A stretch of 46,070 nucleotides of DNA from a bacterium (GCA_024231375.1 JAAEQP010001230.1:1-46070), one strand, 5' to 3'. Numbered from the stretch's first letter, positions 1 to 8,401 are shown. Numbers and translations are program-made. Notes: a model not told the origin generated them from the sequence alone.

Positions 1-1
1 G

Positions 2-292
2 GTGCTGCCGTTCGCGCTCCTGGCCGATGCCATCGACTACGACGAGCAACTCACAGGACAGCGGCGGGAGGCCATCTTCTTCGGGTTGCAGGGCGTTGTT
101 CAGAAGCTGATGATCGGTATTTCCGCACTGACCTTCGGCTTCATCGTGTATGAGGGAGACGTCGTGACGGTCACGGGGCTACGCACGGTGGCCGCGGCAG
201 CCGCCGTCAGCGCTGTGATCGCGTTCGCCATCTTCTTGACCTATCCCTTGCGGGAGCGGGACGGAAAGGTTGTGCTCAAGAACGCCGCATAG
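2..292 (+). CDS. GPH/MFS-type sugar:cation symporter, C-terminal fragment
   Basis: Only the last ~96 residues are in the window; the gene begins upstream, so the GTG at position 2 is not a real start. The fragment has the pattern of the C-terminal end of glycoside-pentoside-hexuronide (MelB-like, MFS_2) symporters: a loop DAIDYDEQLTGQRREAIFFG between helices, then two hydrophobic segments (roughly residues 33-50 and 60-80) and a short polar tail. In this family the protein sits in the inner membrane and couples sugar uptake to H+ or Na+. The GQRREA loop is the main evidence. The next gene starts 9 bp after the stop, so the two are probably co-transcribed. Substrate cannot be told from this fragment. 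Confidence 0.75.
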   Translation: MLPFALLADAIDYDEQLTGQRREAIFFGLQGVVQKLMIGISALTFGFIVYEGDVVTVTGLRTVAAAAAVSAVIAFAIFLTYPLRERDGKVVLKNAA

Positions 293-301
293 GCACGGAA
301 C

Positions 302-1480
302 ATGAACCGGGATTACGACTACTACCGCGAGGCGCTCAAGGGATACGCGCTGCCGTGCGCGTTGGTCGATCTCGACGTGCTGGACGATCACGCCGACTCG
401 GTCGCCGCCATGGCCGATGGCAAGTCCATACGCGTCGATTCGCGGTTCCTCCGGTGCGCACCGCTGCTGGAGCGCCTCATGAGTCGGCGCCCCGAGTTCG
501 GCGGCGTCGTGGTGTCCTCGGCAGCCGAAGCGGTATTCCTGTCCCTTCGCGGATTCGACGACCTTCTCATCGCTCGACCCGTATGGGGCGAAGCCGACAC
601 CTCCGGCATCATGGACGTCCTCCATCTCGGAAAGAAGGTGGTATGCGCGGTGGACTGCCTTGCCCATTCCGAGCACCTCAACACCGTCGGGCAGGACTTC
701 AACACCGTCGTCTCCGTTGCCATGGAAGTCGATGTCTGTCCGAGGTATGCCGCCTTCCTCACAAGCGGCCTTCGGTCCGGCGTGTCGATGCCGCGCCAAG
801 CCGCCGAATTGGCCGCTACCATCGCCGAAGCACCGTTCCTGCGTCTTGCCGGCATCGTGGGCCACGTTCCGGTGACGGCGGCGGGGGACTCGTGGCTGAA
901 GCGTGTGCCGTTGCGAGGCCTCATCTGCGCCGCTCTAATGCGTCGTGCCCGGGCCACGGCCACGGCACGTCGCAAGTCCTTCGTGGAGGCTGTCGCAGCC
1001 GGTACCCGAGAGTTGGACTTCGTCACCGGCTGTGCGCCATGCAGCGGCACGCTGGCAGAGGCCGACGACACCGTCACCGAATGGGCTGCGGGGAGCGAAT
1101 TGGTCGATCCGGCCATCTCTGCTCCCTGCGAGGGCCCAGGGATGTCGCCCGCGGCCGGGTTGGCAGTGGAGGTCGTACGCACCCGATCAGGGGGACGCGT
1201 GGAATGTCGGGGGACCTGCGGGTTCCCGCAGACGCGGAACGGGATACGCCCGCTCCCGGCAGGGAGCCGTGTTGCTTCGGCCGGGCCAAACGGCCCCCTG
1301 GTGGTTCGGCATGCACCCGGCGCCAACACCGTCCTGGAGCACGGGTCGCCGGTTATCTTGCTGACAAACGACACGCCGTCCCTCTTCGAGTCGACCAACA
1401 CGATTCTACTCGTTTCCGATGGCCGCGTGGTCGACGAGGTGCCCACCTACCGCGGTGAAGGGCAGTGCCTGCCCCTGTAG
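302..1480 (+). CDS. Alanine-racemase-fold 'amino acid deaminase/aldolase' family protein, PLP lysine replaced
   Basis: 392 aa. The N-terminal stretch (residues 7-52, YYREALKG..ALVDLDVLD..) and the C-terminal VPTYRGEGQ match the fold-III PLP family related to D-threonine aldolase and DSD1-type D-serine dehydratase. From memory of that family, the N-terminal motif reads K-P-x-R-V-A-S-K-S-x-R, where the second Lys forms the PLP aldimine. Here residues 41-51 read KSIRVDSRFLR, so the Schiff-base lysine position is Arg48. The rest of the barrel and the C-terminal metal/PLP-domain region look intact and there is no frameshift. I infer a protein that has lost or changed PLP chemistry, or one that acts as a binding/regulatory paralog. 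It follows the sugar-transporter gene by 9 bp, suggesting one operon. Confidence 0.7.
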   Translation: MNRDYDYYREALKGYALPCALVDLDVLDDHADSVAAMADGKSIRVDSRFLRCAPLLERLMSRRPEFGGVVVSSAAEAVFLSLRGFDDLLIARPVWGEADTSGIMDVLHLGKKVVCAVDCLAHSEHLNTVGQDFNTVVSVAMEVDVCPRYAAFLTSGLRSGVSMPRQAAELAATIAEAPFLRLAGIVGHVPVTAAGDSWLKRVPLRGLICAALMRRARATATARRKSFVEAVAAGTRELDFVTGCAPCSGTLAEADDTVTEWAAGSELVDPAISAPCEGPGMSPAAGLAVEVVRTRSGGRVECRGTCGFPQTRNGIRPLPAGSRVASAGPNGPLVVRHAPGANTVLEHGSPVILLTNDTPSLFESTNTILLVSDGRVVDEVPTYRGEGQCLPL

Positions 1481-1483
1481 ACC

Positions 1484-1546
1484 GAAGGGGCCCACGAAGG
1501 GGCCCACGAAGGGCGGCCACGAAGGGCGGCCACGAAGGGCGGCCAC
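1484..1546. repeat. Five-unit short tandem repeat
   Basis: The sequence between the racemase-like stop and the aldehyde dehydrogenase consists of two 12-base units (GAAGGGGCCCAC) followed by three 13-base units (GAAGGGCGGCCAC), head to tail and without interruption, starting 4 bases after the stop codon. The units are internally palindromic (GGGGCCC, GGCCAC), so the block could fold. It is a simple tandem array, probably generated by slippage and prone to copy-number change. No function can be assigned. Confidence 0.85.
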
Positions 1547-1624
1547 AAGATGAAAGCCCCACGCGTCGTGTGGTAGCATGTGCTGCCCTTATCAAAGAAC
1601 GCAATCCGAGCGGGAGAACACACC

Positions 1625-3181
1625 ATGGCCGGAATCGTTGTCGAGAACCCCAGGACGCTCGAAGAGATCTACAGGATCGATGAGCCCACGCCCGAAGAGA
1701 TAGCCGACGTCTACCAACGGGCGCGCGCGGCCTACAAGTTCATCAGCGGCATGTCTGTCGAAGAACGTCTCGAACAGATCCGCAAGGTGAAGAACTACAT
1801 TGTCGAGCATCGCGAGCGGGTTGTGGACCAGATTTGCGAGGAAACCGGCAAGAGCCGCACCGACGCCCTGATGCTAGAAGTGTTCCCCGCCCTCGACATC
1901 ATCGACCACTACGAGAAGTACGCGGTCAAGTACTTGGCCGACGAGAAAGTGAAGACCCCGCTCTTCATGTTGGGCAAGAAATCCCGCGTGTTCTACGAGC
2001 CCATTGGCCCGGTTCTCATCATATCGCCGTGGAACTACCCCTTCCACCTGTCATTTGTGCCTTTCGTGTGCGCTTTCGTGGCGGGCAACCCGGTCATTAT
2101 GAAGCCCTCGCGCTACACGCCCCTCAAGGGCCTCATGGAAGAAATCTGTGAACGGAGCGGATTCGTCAAGGACGCCCTCCAGATCGTGTATGCCACACGC
2201 AAGTCGGCCAACATGCTCATCGACGCCAAACCGGCCAAGATCTTCTTCACGGGAAGTGTCGGCGCAGGCAAGAGCGTGATGGGACGTGCCGCGGAGCAGT
2301 TGATCCCGGTCGAGCTCGAGTTGGGCGGAAAAGACGCCATGATCGTGTTCGACGATGTCAACGTGGAGCGGACCGTCAACGGCGCGCTCTGGGGCGGCAT
2401 GGCCAACACGGGGCAGACCTGTGTATCCGTCGAGCGCCTCTATGTCCAGGAAGGCGTCTACGATGAGTTCGTCGCCGCCCTGAAGGAGAAGGTCGCCAAA
2501 CTCAGCACATGGGATACCACGGACAAAACCGAGGATGGGGGAGACCTGGACGTCGGTTGTATGACGGCGGAGTTCCAGATCGAGGAGATCGAGGAGCAGA
2601 TCGCCGACGCGAAAGCCAAGGGCGCCGAATTCCTCTTCGGCGGTTCCCGTCAGCCCGGCTCCCGCGTATTCGGGCCGACCATCGTTGCCAACGTCACCGA
2701 CGACATGCGCATCATTGAGGAAGAGACCTTCGGACCCATCATCACGGTGATCAGATTCCGCACCGAAGAAGAGGCCATCGAACTTGCCAACGACTCCGAT
2801 CTTGGATTGAGCGGCAGCGTGTGGTCAACGGACCTGGATCGCGCGGTCCGCGTGTCCCGCAAGATCGTGACGGGCAGCGTGTCGATCAACAACGTGCTTG
2901 CCACGCAGGCCAACTCCGGGCTTCCCTTCGGTGGCGTCAGTGACAGTGGCATGGGCCGCTACCGCGGCAAGTGGGGCCTCCACAGCTTCTCCAATGTCAA
3001 AGCCGTTGTCATTGACAGGCAGAGCCCTAGGAGCGAACTCAACTGGTATCCCTACAGCAAGAAGAAGTACGAACTCTTCGCCAAGCTGATTGAAGGCACG
3101 TTCGGACGCGGCAGTTCGCTTCTGAAGACAGCGCTCTCCGGCGTGCGGCTCTTCTTGCACGCCAACAAGGAACGCTTGTAG
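1625..3181 (+). CDS. NAD(P)-dependent aldehyde dehydrogenase
   Basis: 518 aa from the ATG at 1625, chosen because GGGAGA lies about 8 bases upstream; an in-frame GTG at 1580 has no such site. It belongs to the aldehyde dehydrogenase superfamily, oxidising aldehydes to carboxylates in the cytoplasm. Visible motifs are PWNYPFHL (cofactor-domain start), FTGSVGAGKSV (Rossmann turn), ELGGKDAMIV with the general-base Glu232, NTGQTCVSVERL with the nucleophile Cys266, and EETFGPIITV. All catalytic positions are present. The C-terminus runs some 30 residues beyond the usual end (FGRGSSLLKTALSGVRLFL), amphipathic and rich in Leu, which might help membrane association or oligomerisation. The exact substrate is not evident. 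The next gene begins 48 bp downstream on the same strand. Confidence 0.93.
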   Translation: MAGIVVENPRTLEEIYRIDEPTPEEIADVYQRARAAYKFISGMSVEERLEQIRKVKNYIVEHRERVVDQICEETGKSRTDALMLEVFPALDIIDHYEKYAVKYLADEKVKTPLFMLGKKSRVFYEPIGPVLIISPWNYPFHLSFVPFVCAFVAGNPVIMKPSRYTPLKGLMEEICERSGFVKDALQIVYATRKSANMLIDAKPAKIFFTGSVGAGKSVMGRAAEQLIPVELELGGKDAMIVFDDVNVERTVNGALWGGMANTGQTCVSVERLYVQEGVYDEFVAALKEKVAKLSTWDTTDKTEDGGDLDVGCMTAEFQIEEIEEQIADAKAKGAEFLFGGSRQPGSRVFGPTIVANVTDDMRIIEEETFGPIITVIRFRTEEEAIELANDSDLGLSGSVWSTDLDRAVRVSRKIVTGSVSINNVLATQANSGLPFGGVSDSGMGRYRGKWGLHSFSNVKAVVIDRQSPRSELNWYPYSKKKYELFAKLIEGTFGRGSSLLKTALSGVRLFLHANKERL

Positions 3182-3229
3182 TACCTGGGTCAAGGACGCG
3201 GCTGCCTGCGGGCCGCCTATGGGTTTCGC

Positions 3230-4837
3230 ATGACGTCACAACAGAACGCCGCGACCGTCCTGCCTCGGTGGGCGAGCTCCCTGTTTCTGGGGCTGTGCGC
3301 CTTCACATCCGGCGGCGCCGTGATGATCTACGAGTTCGTGGCGGTCCGCGTTCTCCAGCGCGATTTTGGCAGCCTCCTCGACGTGTGGGCATGCGAAATC
3401 GCCGTATGCATGGCGGGACTCGCCGTAGGCTACACGCTGGGCGGATGGCTTGCCGACCGGTTCCGGTCCTGGCGTATGCTCGGCGCCGTCATGATCCTGG
3501 CCGCAATCACCGCCCTGCCTATGGAACCCGTGATACTCCGGTTCAGCGGTTGGGCGTTGAACCAGGAACAGGGCGCATGGTGGCATCCGCTGGCCGCGGC
3601 GCTTCCCTCGTTCCCTCCGTTGCTCGCCCTTGGCACCGTCATGCCTCAAACGGTCCGCCTTTTCGTACAGCGGATCGAAGGCGTCGGCAAGGCCACCGGC
3701 TGGGTCGCCGCGCTGTCGACCACCGGCAGCATCGTGGGCGTGCTCCTCACTGCTATGGTGTTGTTTCCCAGATACGGCGTCCTGGAATCGTCCAGGGCCA
3801 CGTCCGTCGTGCTGGGATCGATGGGAGGATTGGTTGTGCTTGGCTCATTCATTCGAAAGAAACCCGCGTACGCCGTGACCCTCCTGTTGGCATGTGTTCT
3901 GGCCTGTGGAGCCGATGCCAAGGCCGAGGTGCTCTTCGAGAAATACAGCGCCTACCACCACATCCTCGTGGTAGATGATGCCAAGACCCGGATGCTCCGG
4001 TTCGACAATTCGCGGCAGAGCCTTATGTCTATCGACGATCCCTTCTCAGGCGGATTCGAATACACCGAGTTCTTCCACGTGCCCATGTTGCTGAATCCGT
4101 CCATCAACTCGGCTCTCTTCATTGGGCTCGGCGGCGGCTCAGGACCCAAGGCCTACTACAAAGACTATCCCCTGATGCAGGTGGAGACCGTCGAAATCGA
4201 CCCCATGGTCGTGCAGGTGGCCAAGGACTACTTCGCCCTGCCCCAGGACGGCCGCGTGACCGCATTCACCAGCGACGGACGCACCTTCCTGCGCCGGTCC
4301 CGAAGCACCTACGGCGCGATATTCATGGACGCTTACGGCGTGGGCCGGTACACAGGCGCCATCCCGTTCCATCTGGTGACGAAGGAGTTCTTCCAAATCG
4401 CGCGCGATCATCTCGACAATGGCGGCTGCCTGGTGTACAACGTCATGGGCACCTACAACAACCACAAGAAAGACACCGTGCGGGGCGTTCACGCGACCCT
4501 TGCGGCCGTGTTCGAGACGGTCTACGCCTTCGAGGCGCGCACCAGTCTCAACACGGTGTTCGTGGCCCAGAAGATCGACCCAGCGGGACTCGATGCGTCG
4601 GGTACGGTGGGGGGGAAGCCGTGGCCGCGCGGTCCATGGTTGAATCATCCGCTTGCCGCGGGTCAGCTTCGTGAAATGGCCACGCGTCTGGCCGGAGAGG
4701 GAGTCCTGAAGCGGAAGGGCTTTGCCGACCGTGTCACCCAATTCTCCGAGGCCCAGAACGCACCCGTCACGGGCACCGTCTATACCGACAACTACGCGCC
4801 CGTGGACATGAGCCCCGGTCTGCGGCGCGTGGAATAG
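3230..4837 (+). CDS. Membrane-anchored spermidine-synthase-like protein
   Basis: 535 aa. The first ~230 residues contain about seven hydrophobic segments in an MFS-like pattern (for example SSLFLGLCAFTSGG and VAALSTTGSIVGVLLTAMV). The rest is a spermidine-synthase-fold SAM-type domain with the nucleotide-binding ALFIGLGGGSG, the acidic strand end VETVEIDPMVV, and the active-site-like IFMDAYG followed by PFHLVTKEFF. Such fusions are widespread and generally annotated as spermidine synthase or 'fused MFS/spermidine synthase'. The canonical polyamine-binding residues are not obviously all present, so aminopropyl transfer is uncertain. It follows the aldehyde dehydrogenase on the same strand and converges with the cobalamin adenosyltransferase gene, with only 6 bp between the stops. 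Confidence 0.8.
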   Translation: MTSQQNAATVLPRWASSLFLGLCAFTSGGAVMIYEFVAVRVLQRDFGSLLDVWACEIAVCMAGLAVGYTLGGWLADRFRSWRMLGAVMILAAITALPMEPVILRFSGWALNQEQGAWWHPLAAALPSFPPLLALGTVMPQTVRLFVQRIEGVGKATGWVAALSTTGSIVGVLLTAMVLFPRYGVLESSRATSVVLGSMGGLVVLGSFIRKKPAYAVTLLLACVLACGADAKAEVLFEKYSAYHHILVVDDAKTRMLRFDNSRQSLMSIDDPFSGGFEYTEFFHVPMLLNPSINSALFIGLGGGSGPKAYYKDYPLMQVETVEIDPMVVQVAKDYFALPQDGRVTAFTSDGRTFLRRSRSTYGAIFMDAYGVGRYTGAIPFHLVTKEFFQIARDHLDNGGCLVYNVMGTYNNHKKDTVRGVHATLAAVFETVYAFEARTSLNTVFVAQKIDPAGLDASGTVGGKPWPRGPWLNHPLAAGQLREMATRLAGEGVLKRKGFADRVTQFSEAQNAPVTGTVYTDNYAPVDMSPGLRRVE

Positions 4838-4843
4838 AGCGAT

Positions 4844-5428
4844 CTACCACCGCAGCAACAACTCGTAGTCCACGGTCTGGTGGTTCCCGCCCTCCATGGC
4901 CCGCGCCAGTACGAACAGGTAGTCGCTCATCCGGTTGAAGAATGCGGGCAGCACCCCCGCATCGAAATCCGGCGTAGCCTCCATCAACCGCGCCAGATCC
5001 CGCTCGAACCGCCGTGCGACCGTGCATGCCAGATCCAACTGGCCCGACGCCATGGTCGTGGCTGTGGCGATGAAGGCGTGGGGCATGGCCATTGCCTTCT
5101 CGAGGCGATCCTGTTCGGCTTCAAGTTTCGCCAAATCGGTTTCCTGCACGTCCCGATTGCGGTATCCCGGATGCTTCCTCAGCGGATCGCTGCACATCGC
5201 GCCGGCAAGAAACAGCACATGCACGACCCACAGAAGCGTGTCCGCCGATTCCTCATGCCCTGGCGGACCTTCACGCAGCAACCAGAGCCGAGCCACGGCA
5301 ATCTGGGCGCGCAACTCGTCCAGGGTCCCCGTGCATTCGATGATGGGATGGGTTTTGGGCAGACTCTCGCCGCTAAGGGCCGTCGTCTCGCCCTCGTCGC
5401 CGCGTTTCGTGGTCACTCGTGACCGCAT
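4844..5428 (-). CDS. PduO-type cob(I)alamin adenosyltransferase
   Basis: 194 aa. It transfers the adenosyl group of ATP to cob(I)alamin or cob(I)yrinate diamide, making coenzyme B12, in the cytoplasm. The N-terminal TTKRGDEGETTALSGE (residues ~6-21) is the ATP-binding TKxGDxGxT motif of the PduO/MMAB class. GTLDELRAQI follows, and the C-terminal half has VARRFERDL and FFNRMSDYLFVLAR, equivalent to the conserved N-RLSDYLF-ARxxN region. Length is normal for the class. It lies 6 bp downstream of exonuclease III on the same strand, so they probably share a transcript. No cobalamin riboswitch is visible nearby. A B12-dependent enzyme is not present in the window. Confidence 0.9.
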   Translation of the reverse strand: MRSRVTTKRGDEGETTALSGESLPKTHPIIECTGTLDELRAQIAVARLWLLREGPPGHEESADTLLWVVHVLFLAGAMCSDPLRKHPGYRNRDVQETDLAKLEAEQDRLEKAMAMPHAFIATATTMASGQLDLACTVARRFERDLARLMEATPDFDAGVLPAFFNRMSDYLFVLARAMEGGNHQTVDYELLLRW

Positions 5429-5434
5429 GGCTGT

Positions 5435-6202
5435 CTACTCCACCGTGATCGAGACCGGGCAGTGGTCCGACCCCGTAATGCTAGCATGAATGCGCGATTC
5501 CTTGATACGCGGCAGGAACTCCCGGTTCACCCAGTGGTAGTCCAATCGCCACCCCACGTTGTTGGCGCGGGCCTGGCCTCGATAGGACCACCACGAATAA
5601 TGGCCCGGTTCCTTCGTGAAATGACGAAACGTGTCGGCATACCCATGCTTCTCGAACCGGTCCAGGCACGCGCACTCTTCCGGGTAGAACCCCGGGTTGT
5701 CGCGGTTGGGTTTCGGTCGTGCTAAATCGATTTCCTTATGCGCAATGTTCACGTCGCCGCACACCACCACATTCTTGCCCGCCTTGCGCAGCCGGTTGCA
5801 CAACTTCACCATGGCCGTGCAGAACCCCAGTTTGTAGTCCAGGCGCCTCCGTTCGGGCTGGCTGTTCGGATAGTAGGCGTTGATGAGCGTAAACGAATCG
5901 AATTCAAGCACTTGCACGCGCCCTTCGCTGTCGAAACGGTCGACGCCCATGGGATTCACGGAGAGAGGCGCTCCGTTGGCGCGATAGAACGTAGCGCAGC
6001 CGCTGTATCCCCGTTTCTCGGCCGAATGCCACACGCTCTGGTAGCCTTTGGGGGCGATCAGAGCGGGGGAGATGTCGCTCTCCTGGGCCTTTGTCTCCTG
6101 CACACAGACCACATCCGGTTTGGCCTTCTTGAGCCAATCCAGGAAGCCGTGCCGTTCGGCGGCGCGGATGCCATTCACGTTCCACGAATACAACGTCATC
6201 AT
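5435..6202 (-). CDS. xth: Exodeoxyribonuclease III (AP endonuclease)
   Basis: 255 aa from the ATG at 6202 (upstream AAAGGA about 10 bases away; a second ATG follows at 6199). Exonuclease III cleaves the phosphodiester bond 5' of abasic sites and removes 3'-blocking groups in base excision repair. All hallmarks of the ExoIII family are visible in order: LYSWNVNGIRAAERHG, VCVQETKAQESD (metal-binding Glu), NAYYPNSQPERRRLDYK, VVCGDVNIAHKEIDLARP (catalytic Asp/Asn), YSWWSYRGQARANNVGWRLDY and ITGSDHCPVSI (catalytic Asp-His). Length is typical. It is the first gene of a likely two-gene unit with the adenosyltransferase and is divergent from the Lon-domain gene. Confidence 0.96.
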   Translation of the reverse strand: MMTLYSWNVNGIRAAERHGFLDWLKKAKPDVVCVQETKAQESDISPALIAPKGYQSVWHSAEKRGYSGCATFYRANGAPLSVNPMGVDRFDSEGRVQVLEFDSFTLINAYYPNSQPERRRLDYKLGFCTAMVKLCNRLRKAGKNVVVCGDVNIAHKEIDLARPKPNRDNPGFYPEECACLDRFEKHGYADTFRHFTKEPGHYSWWSYRGQARANNVGWRLDYHWVNREFLPRIKESRIHASITGSDHCPVSITVE

Positions 6203-6384
6203 TGGGGTACAGGTCCTTTCGCAGATTGCCAATCCGTTCGCAGCAAGAGCTTACGGGTTTGCCCACGCGGTTCGCAAGCGTCAACGTGCCAACCCATTGC
6301 GGAACAGCGTTCCCCGCGGGGATGTTTCGTTTGACAGGGGTCTCAGCGGCTGGCAGAGTGGACGAAACAAGGAAGAGCCTTCAG

Positions 6385-7020
6385 ATGAGTACGTTCCTGC
6401 CCATGTTCCCTTTGAAGTTGGTCGTTTTCCCGAGGGAGAAGATCAAACTCCACATCTTTGAGCCCCGGTACAGGCAGTTGATTGGCGAATGCCGTCAAGA
6501 CGGAACCACCTTCGGCCTGCCCGCTTACCTGGAAGGGGGCGTAGCCCAATTCGGCACCGAAATGACGCTGATCAACATCTTCAAAGAATACGAAGACGGC
6601 GAGTTGGACATCCTGGCCGAGGGGGTTCGAGCGTTCAGCCTGGATTCCTTCGTGAAGGTGTCGCCAGACAAACTCTATCCCGGCGGCGAGGTGACCTTCG
6701 TCGAGAACGACCCGTCCGCCGATCCCGCCATCGCAGGCCGGTTGGCCGAAGTGTTTGGCCGGTTTCACAGCCTGCTCAAGACCGACTATGCCCGCGGATC
6801 CTTCGATTCCCCCAACGTTTCCTTCGACATTGCTCAGGAAGTCGGGTTGACCCTCACCCAGAAGGTGCGGCTCCTGTCCATGTCCTGCGAAACCGACCGG
6901 CAACACTACCTAGTCGAGCACTTGGAACGGGTGATGCCGGTTCTTGAGGGTGCGGAAGAGGCCCGGAAACGCGTTCGGGGCAACGGCCACTTCAAGCGTC
7001 TGCCACCCCTTGACCTGTGA
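6385..7020 (+). CDS. Stand-alone Lon N-terminal (substrate-binding) domain protein
   Basis: 211 aa from the ATG at 6385, which follows AAGGAAGAG at a good distance. The start MSTFLPMFPLKLVVFPREKIKLHIFEPRYRQLI-type sequence is the beginning of the LON substrate-binding domain (PUA-like fold), with FPLxxVVFP and FEPRYRQL easily recognised. The protease (AAA and Ser-Lys) domains of Lon are absent and no frameshift hides them, so this is the short LON-domain family common in bacteria. The role of these short proteins is not settled; binding of unfolded or specific substrates is a reasonable guess. The C-terminal ~80 residues are helical-looking (VGLTLTQKVRLLSMSCETDR). It is monocistronic here, followed by an intergenic hairpin. 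Confidence 0.88.
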   Translation: MSTFLPMFPLKLVVFPREKIKLHIFEPRYRQLIGECRQDGTTFGLPAYLEGGVAQFGTEMTLINIFKEYEDGELDILAEGVRAFSLDSFVKVSPDKLYPGGEVTFVENDPSADPAIAGRLAEVFGRFHSLLKTDYARGSFDSPNVSFDIAQEVGLTLTQKVRLLSMSCETDRQHYLVEHLERVMPVLEGAEEARKRVRGNGHFKRLPPLDL

Positions 7021-7145
7021 GTCGGCTCAGGAGTCTCGCGTTCCCATTCAGACGCGTTCACGGCCACAAGGATCGTCCTGAAGCGGCCAAACTCGGCGAG
7101 TCGGCAGTGGCCTGTGAGAGTGATGTGGCCGGTTTGGACCCGTCT

Positions 7146-7184
7146 TCCGCCCTCTCCCAACGGGAGAGGGGTGGGGTGAGGGGT
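7146..7184. repeat. Palindromic intergenic repeat of the CCCTCTCCC...GGGAGAGGG type
   Basis: A perfect 9-bp stem (CCCTCTCCC at 7150-7158, GGGAGAGGG at 7162-7170) with a 3-base loop, followed by GTGGGGTGAGGGG. From memory this exact element (read on the other strand as the peptide-like HPTPLPLGEG) is a very common dispersed extragenic palindrome in many unrelated bacterial genomes. It lies between the Lon-domain gene and a convergent methyltransferase, where it could also work as a transcription terminator in either direction, though no T-tract follows. Confidence 0.75.
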
Positions 7185-7246
7185 CTTCAGTTTCCCTGCA
7201 TGGTGTCCCATCCCGAAACTGGGGACTACTGAGCTGATCCGGCCAG

Positions 7247-8164
7247 TTACTTCACCGAGACCTCAAGCCCCTCGATGTCGAAGATGACATTGACGCTAGC
7301 CGAGAAGTTGGCCGTGTCGCGCACGAACCCCAGATAGTGGTGGAGACGTTCCGCCGCGTTCACACTGTTGTGCGCAAGCGTGATAGCGCCCTTCGGCATG
7401 CGCTCGTAGCAGTTGTTCAGGATATTCAGGTAGATGCCCTTGCCCCGTTCCTTGTCGCCGTCCGCGTCCAAGTAAAGCAAGTCGATAGGGTCCGGCAAGT
7501 CGCGCACAAACTCCACGGCATCGGCCGCCACCACCCGTGCAACCCCCGTGGGATCGAGGCGTCGCACGTTGCGCTCGGCCCGCTCCGCCTCGTCAGCCTT
7601 GATCTCGACCCCGATCAGATTCTTCGCTTCGTAGCATGCGCCGGGACCCACCGCCGCTCCCGCATTCGAGATGAACGTATTGCCGCAGAATACCCCCGCC
7701 GCCACCATGGTCTTCGGCTGGGCGATGGCATTGATGGCGTACAACAAACGCTGCATCCGAGGCGTGATGGCCGTCCACGGAATCTCAAATCCCTCGGCCA
7801 CAGCGTTCCGGTGGGCCACCATCTTTTCGTGGTCATAGTCAGCGTGGGGGAGCACCCCGGCCTTGTGAAGCACCCGCAACGCCTGGTCGACGACATCCAC
7901 TTCCTTGGTTGTCGGCTCCAATTCCTTGTGCGGATCGCCATACTCCATGCGGTAATCTTGCCAGTCGGCGCTTTGGTAGGCCAAGGACACAGCATACCCT
8001 CCTTGTCGAGCGTGTTCGATGCCGATGGAGAACCCGGGCCCAAGGTTCACGGCATCGCAACCATGGTACCGGCACAGGGCAGGACATGCAAGCCGACGAG
8101 ACGACCGAATCAAGCTCCATCCGGCGTAGGGCGTGCCGAGGCCGGCCCCTGGCCGCGTGGGCAT
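7247..8164 (-). CDS. Class I SAM-dependent methyltransferase (Methyltransf_24-like)
   Basis: About 305 aa if it starts at the ATG at 8164 (AGGA 9 bases upstream); the open frame continues to 8254 but its first residues read through a dispersed repeat, so the longer start is unlikely. The C-terminal half shows a Rossmann methyltransferase: MVAAGVFCGNTFIS (glycine-rich loop), NLIGVEIKADEAERAERN (acidic strand-2 end), VVAADAVEFVRDLP, and DLLYLDADG with the acidic metal-binding-like residues of the catechol-O-methyltransferase/Methyltransf_24 group, then MPKGAITLAHNS. The N-terminal ~120 residues are less familiar and contain LACPALCRYHGCDAV, with three closely spaced cysteines. Substrate is unknown. 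It stands alone, convergent with the Lon-domain gene. Confidence 0.75.
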   Translation of the reverse strand: MPTRPGAGLGTPYAGWSLIRSSRRLACPALCRYHGCDAVNLGPGFSIGIEHARQGGYAVSLAYQSADWQDYRMEYGDPHKELEPTTKEVDVVDQALRVLHKAGVLPHADYDHEKMVAHRNAVAEGFEIPWTAITPRMQRLLYAINAIAQPKTMVAAGVFCGNTFISNAGAAVGPGACYEAKNLIGVEIKADEAERAERNVRRLDPTGVARVVAADAVEFVRDLPDPIDLLYLDADGDKERGKGIYLNILNNCYERMPKGAITLAHNSVNAAERLHHYLGFVRDTANFSASVNVIFDIEGLEVSVK

Positions 8165-8223
8165 ACGCACCATTCCTGAAACGAAGAAGGCGACTAACAT
8201 GGATGGGGAGGATGCCGCCACCG

Positions 8224-8252
8224 CGTCATCCTGAGCGCATGCGAAGGATCTC
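8224..8252. repeat. Dispersed GTCATCCTGAGCG-type repeat remnant
   Basis: The segment CGTCATCCTGAGCG followed by GAAGGATCTCA is a recognisable dispersed repeat found in intergenic DNA of many bacteria (translated on the other strand it gives the often-seen FACAQDD). Here it sits just upstream of the methyltransferase and artificially extends that open frame. It is a single partial copy. Assignment is from memory of the motif, not from a search. Confidence 0.6.
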
Positions 8253-8331
8253 ATTCACCCGCTTCTAACCCGGTACACACGGGACGCCGAAAGCGGCCAA
8301 AGGCCACCGCACACCAAACAGGGCGGGCTTG

Positions 8332-8401
8332 GTAGCGCAGGCGTCTCGCCTGCATTCTTGGACGGCATCTGGAGAAGATGCAGGCGAGACGCCTGCGCTA
8401 C
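8332..8401. repeat. Perfect 24-bp inverted repeat (AGETPAL-type palindrome)
   Basis: A 24-bp arm at 8332-8355 (begins GTAGCGCAGGCGTCTCGCC) is exactly complementary to 8378-8401, separated by 22 bases. Each arm holds its own smaller palindrome (GCAGGCGTCTCGCCTGC). The sequence gives the peptide-like AGETPAL when translated, a string I associate with dispersed palindromes in PVC-type and related genomes. It is most likely a MITE/REP-like non-coding element. An RNA through it would form a very stable stem, so a terminator or processing role for flanking transcripts is possible. Confidence 0.85.
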
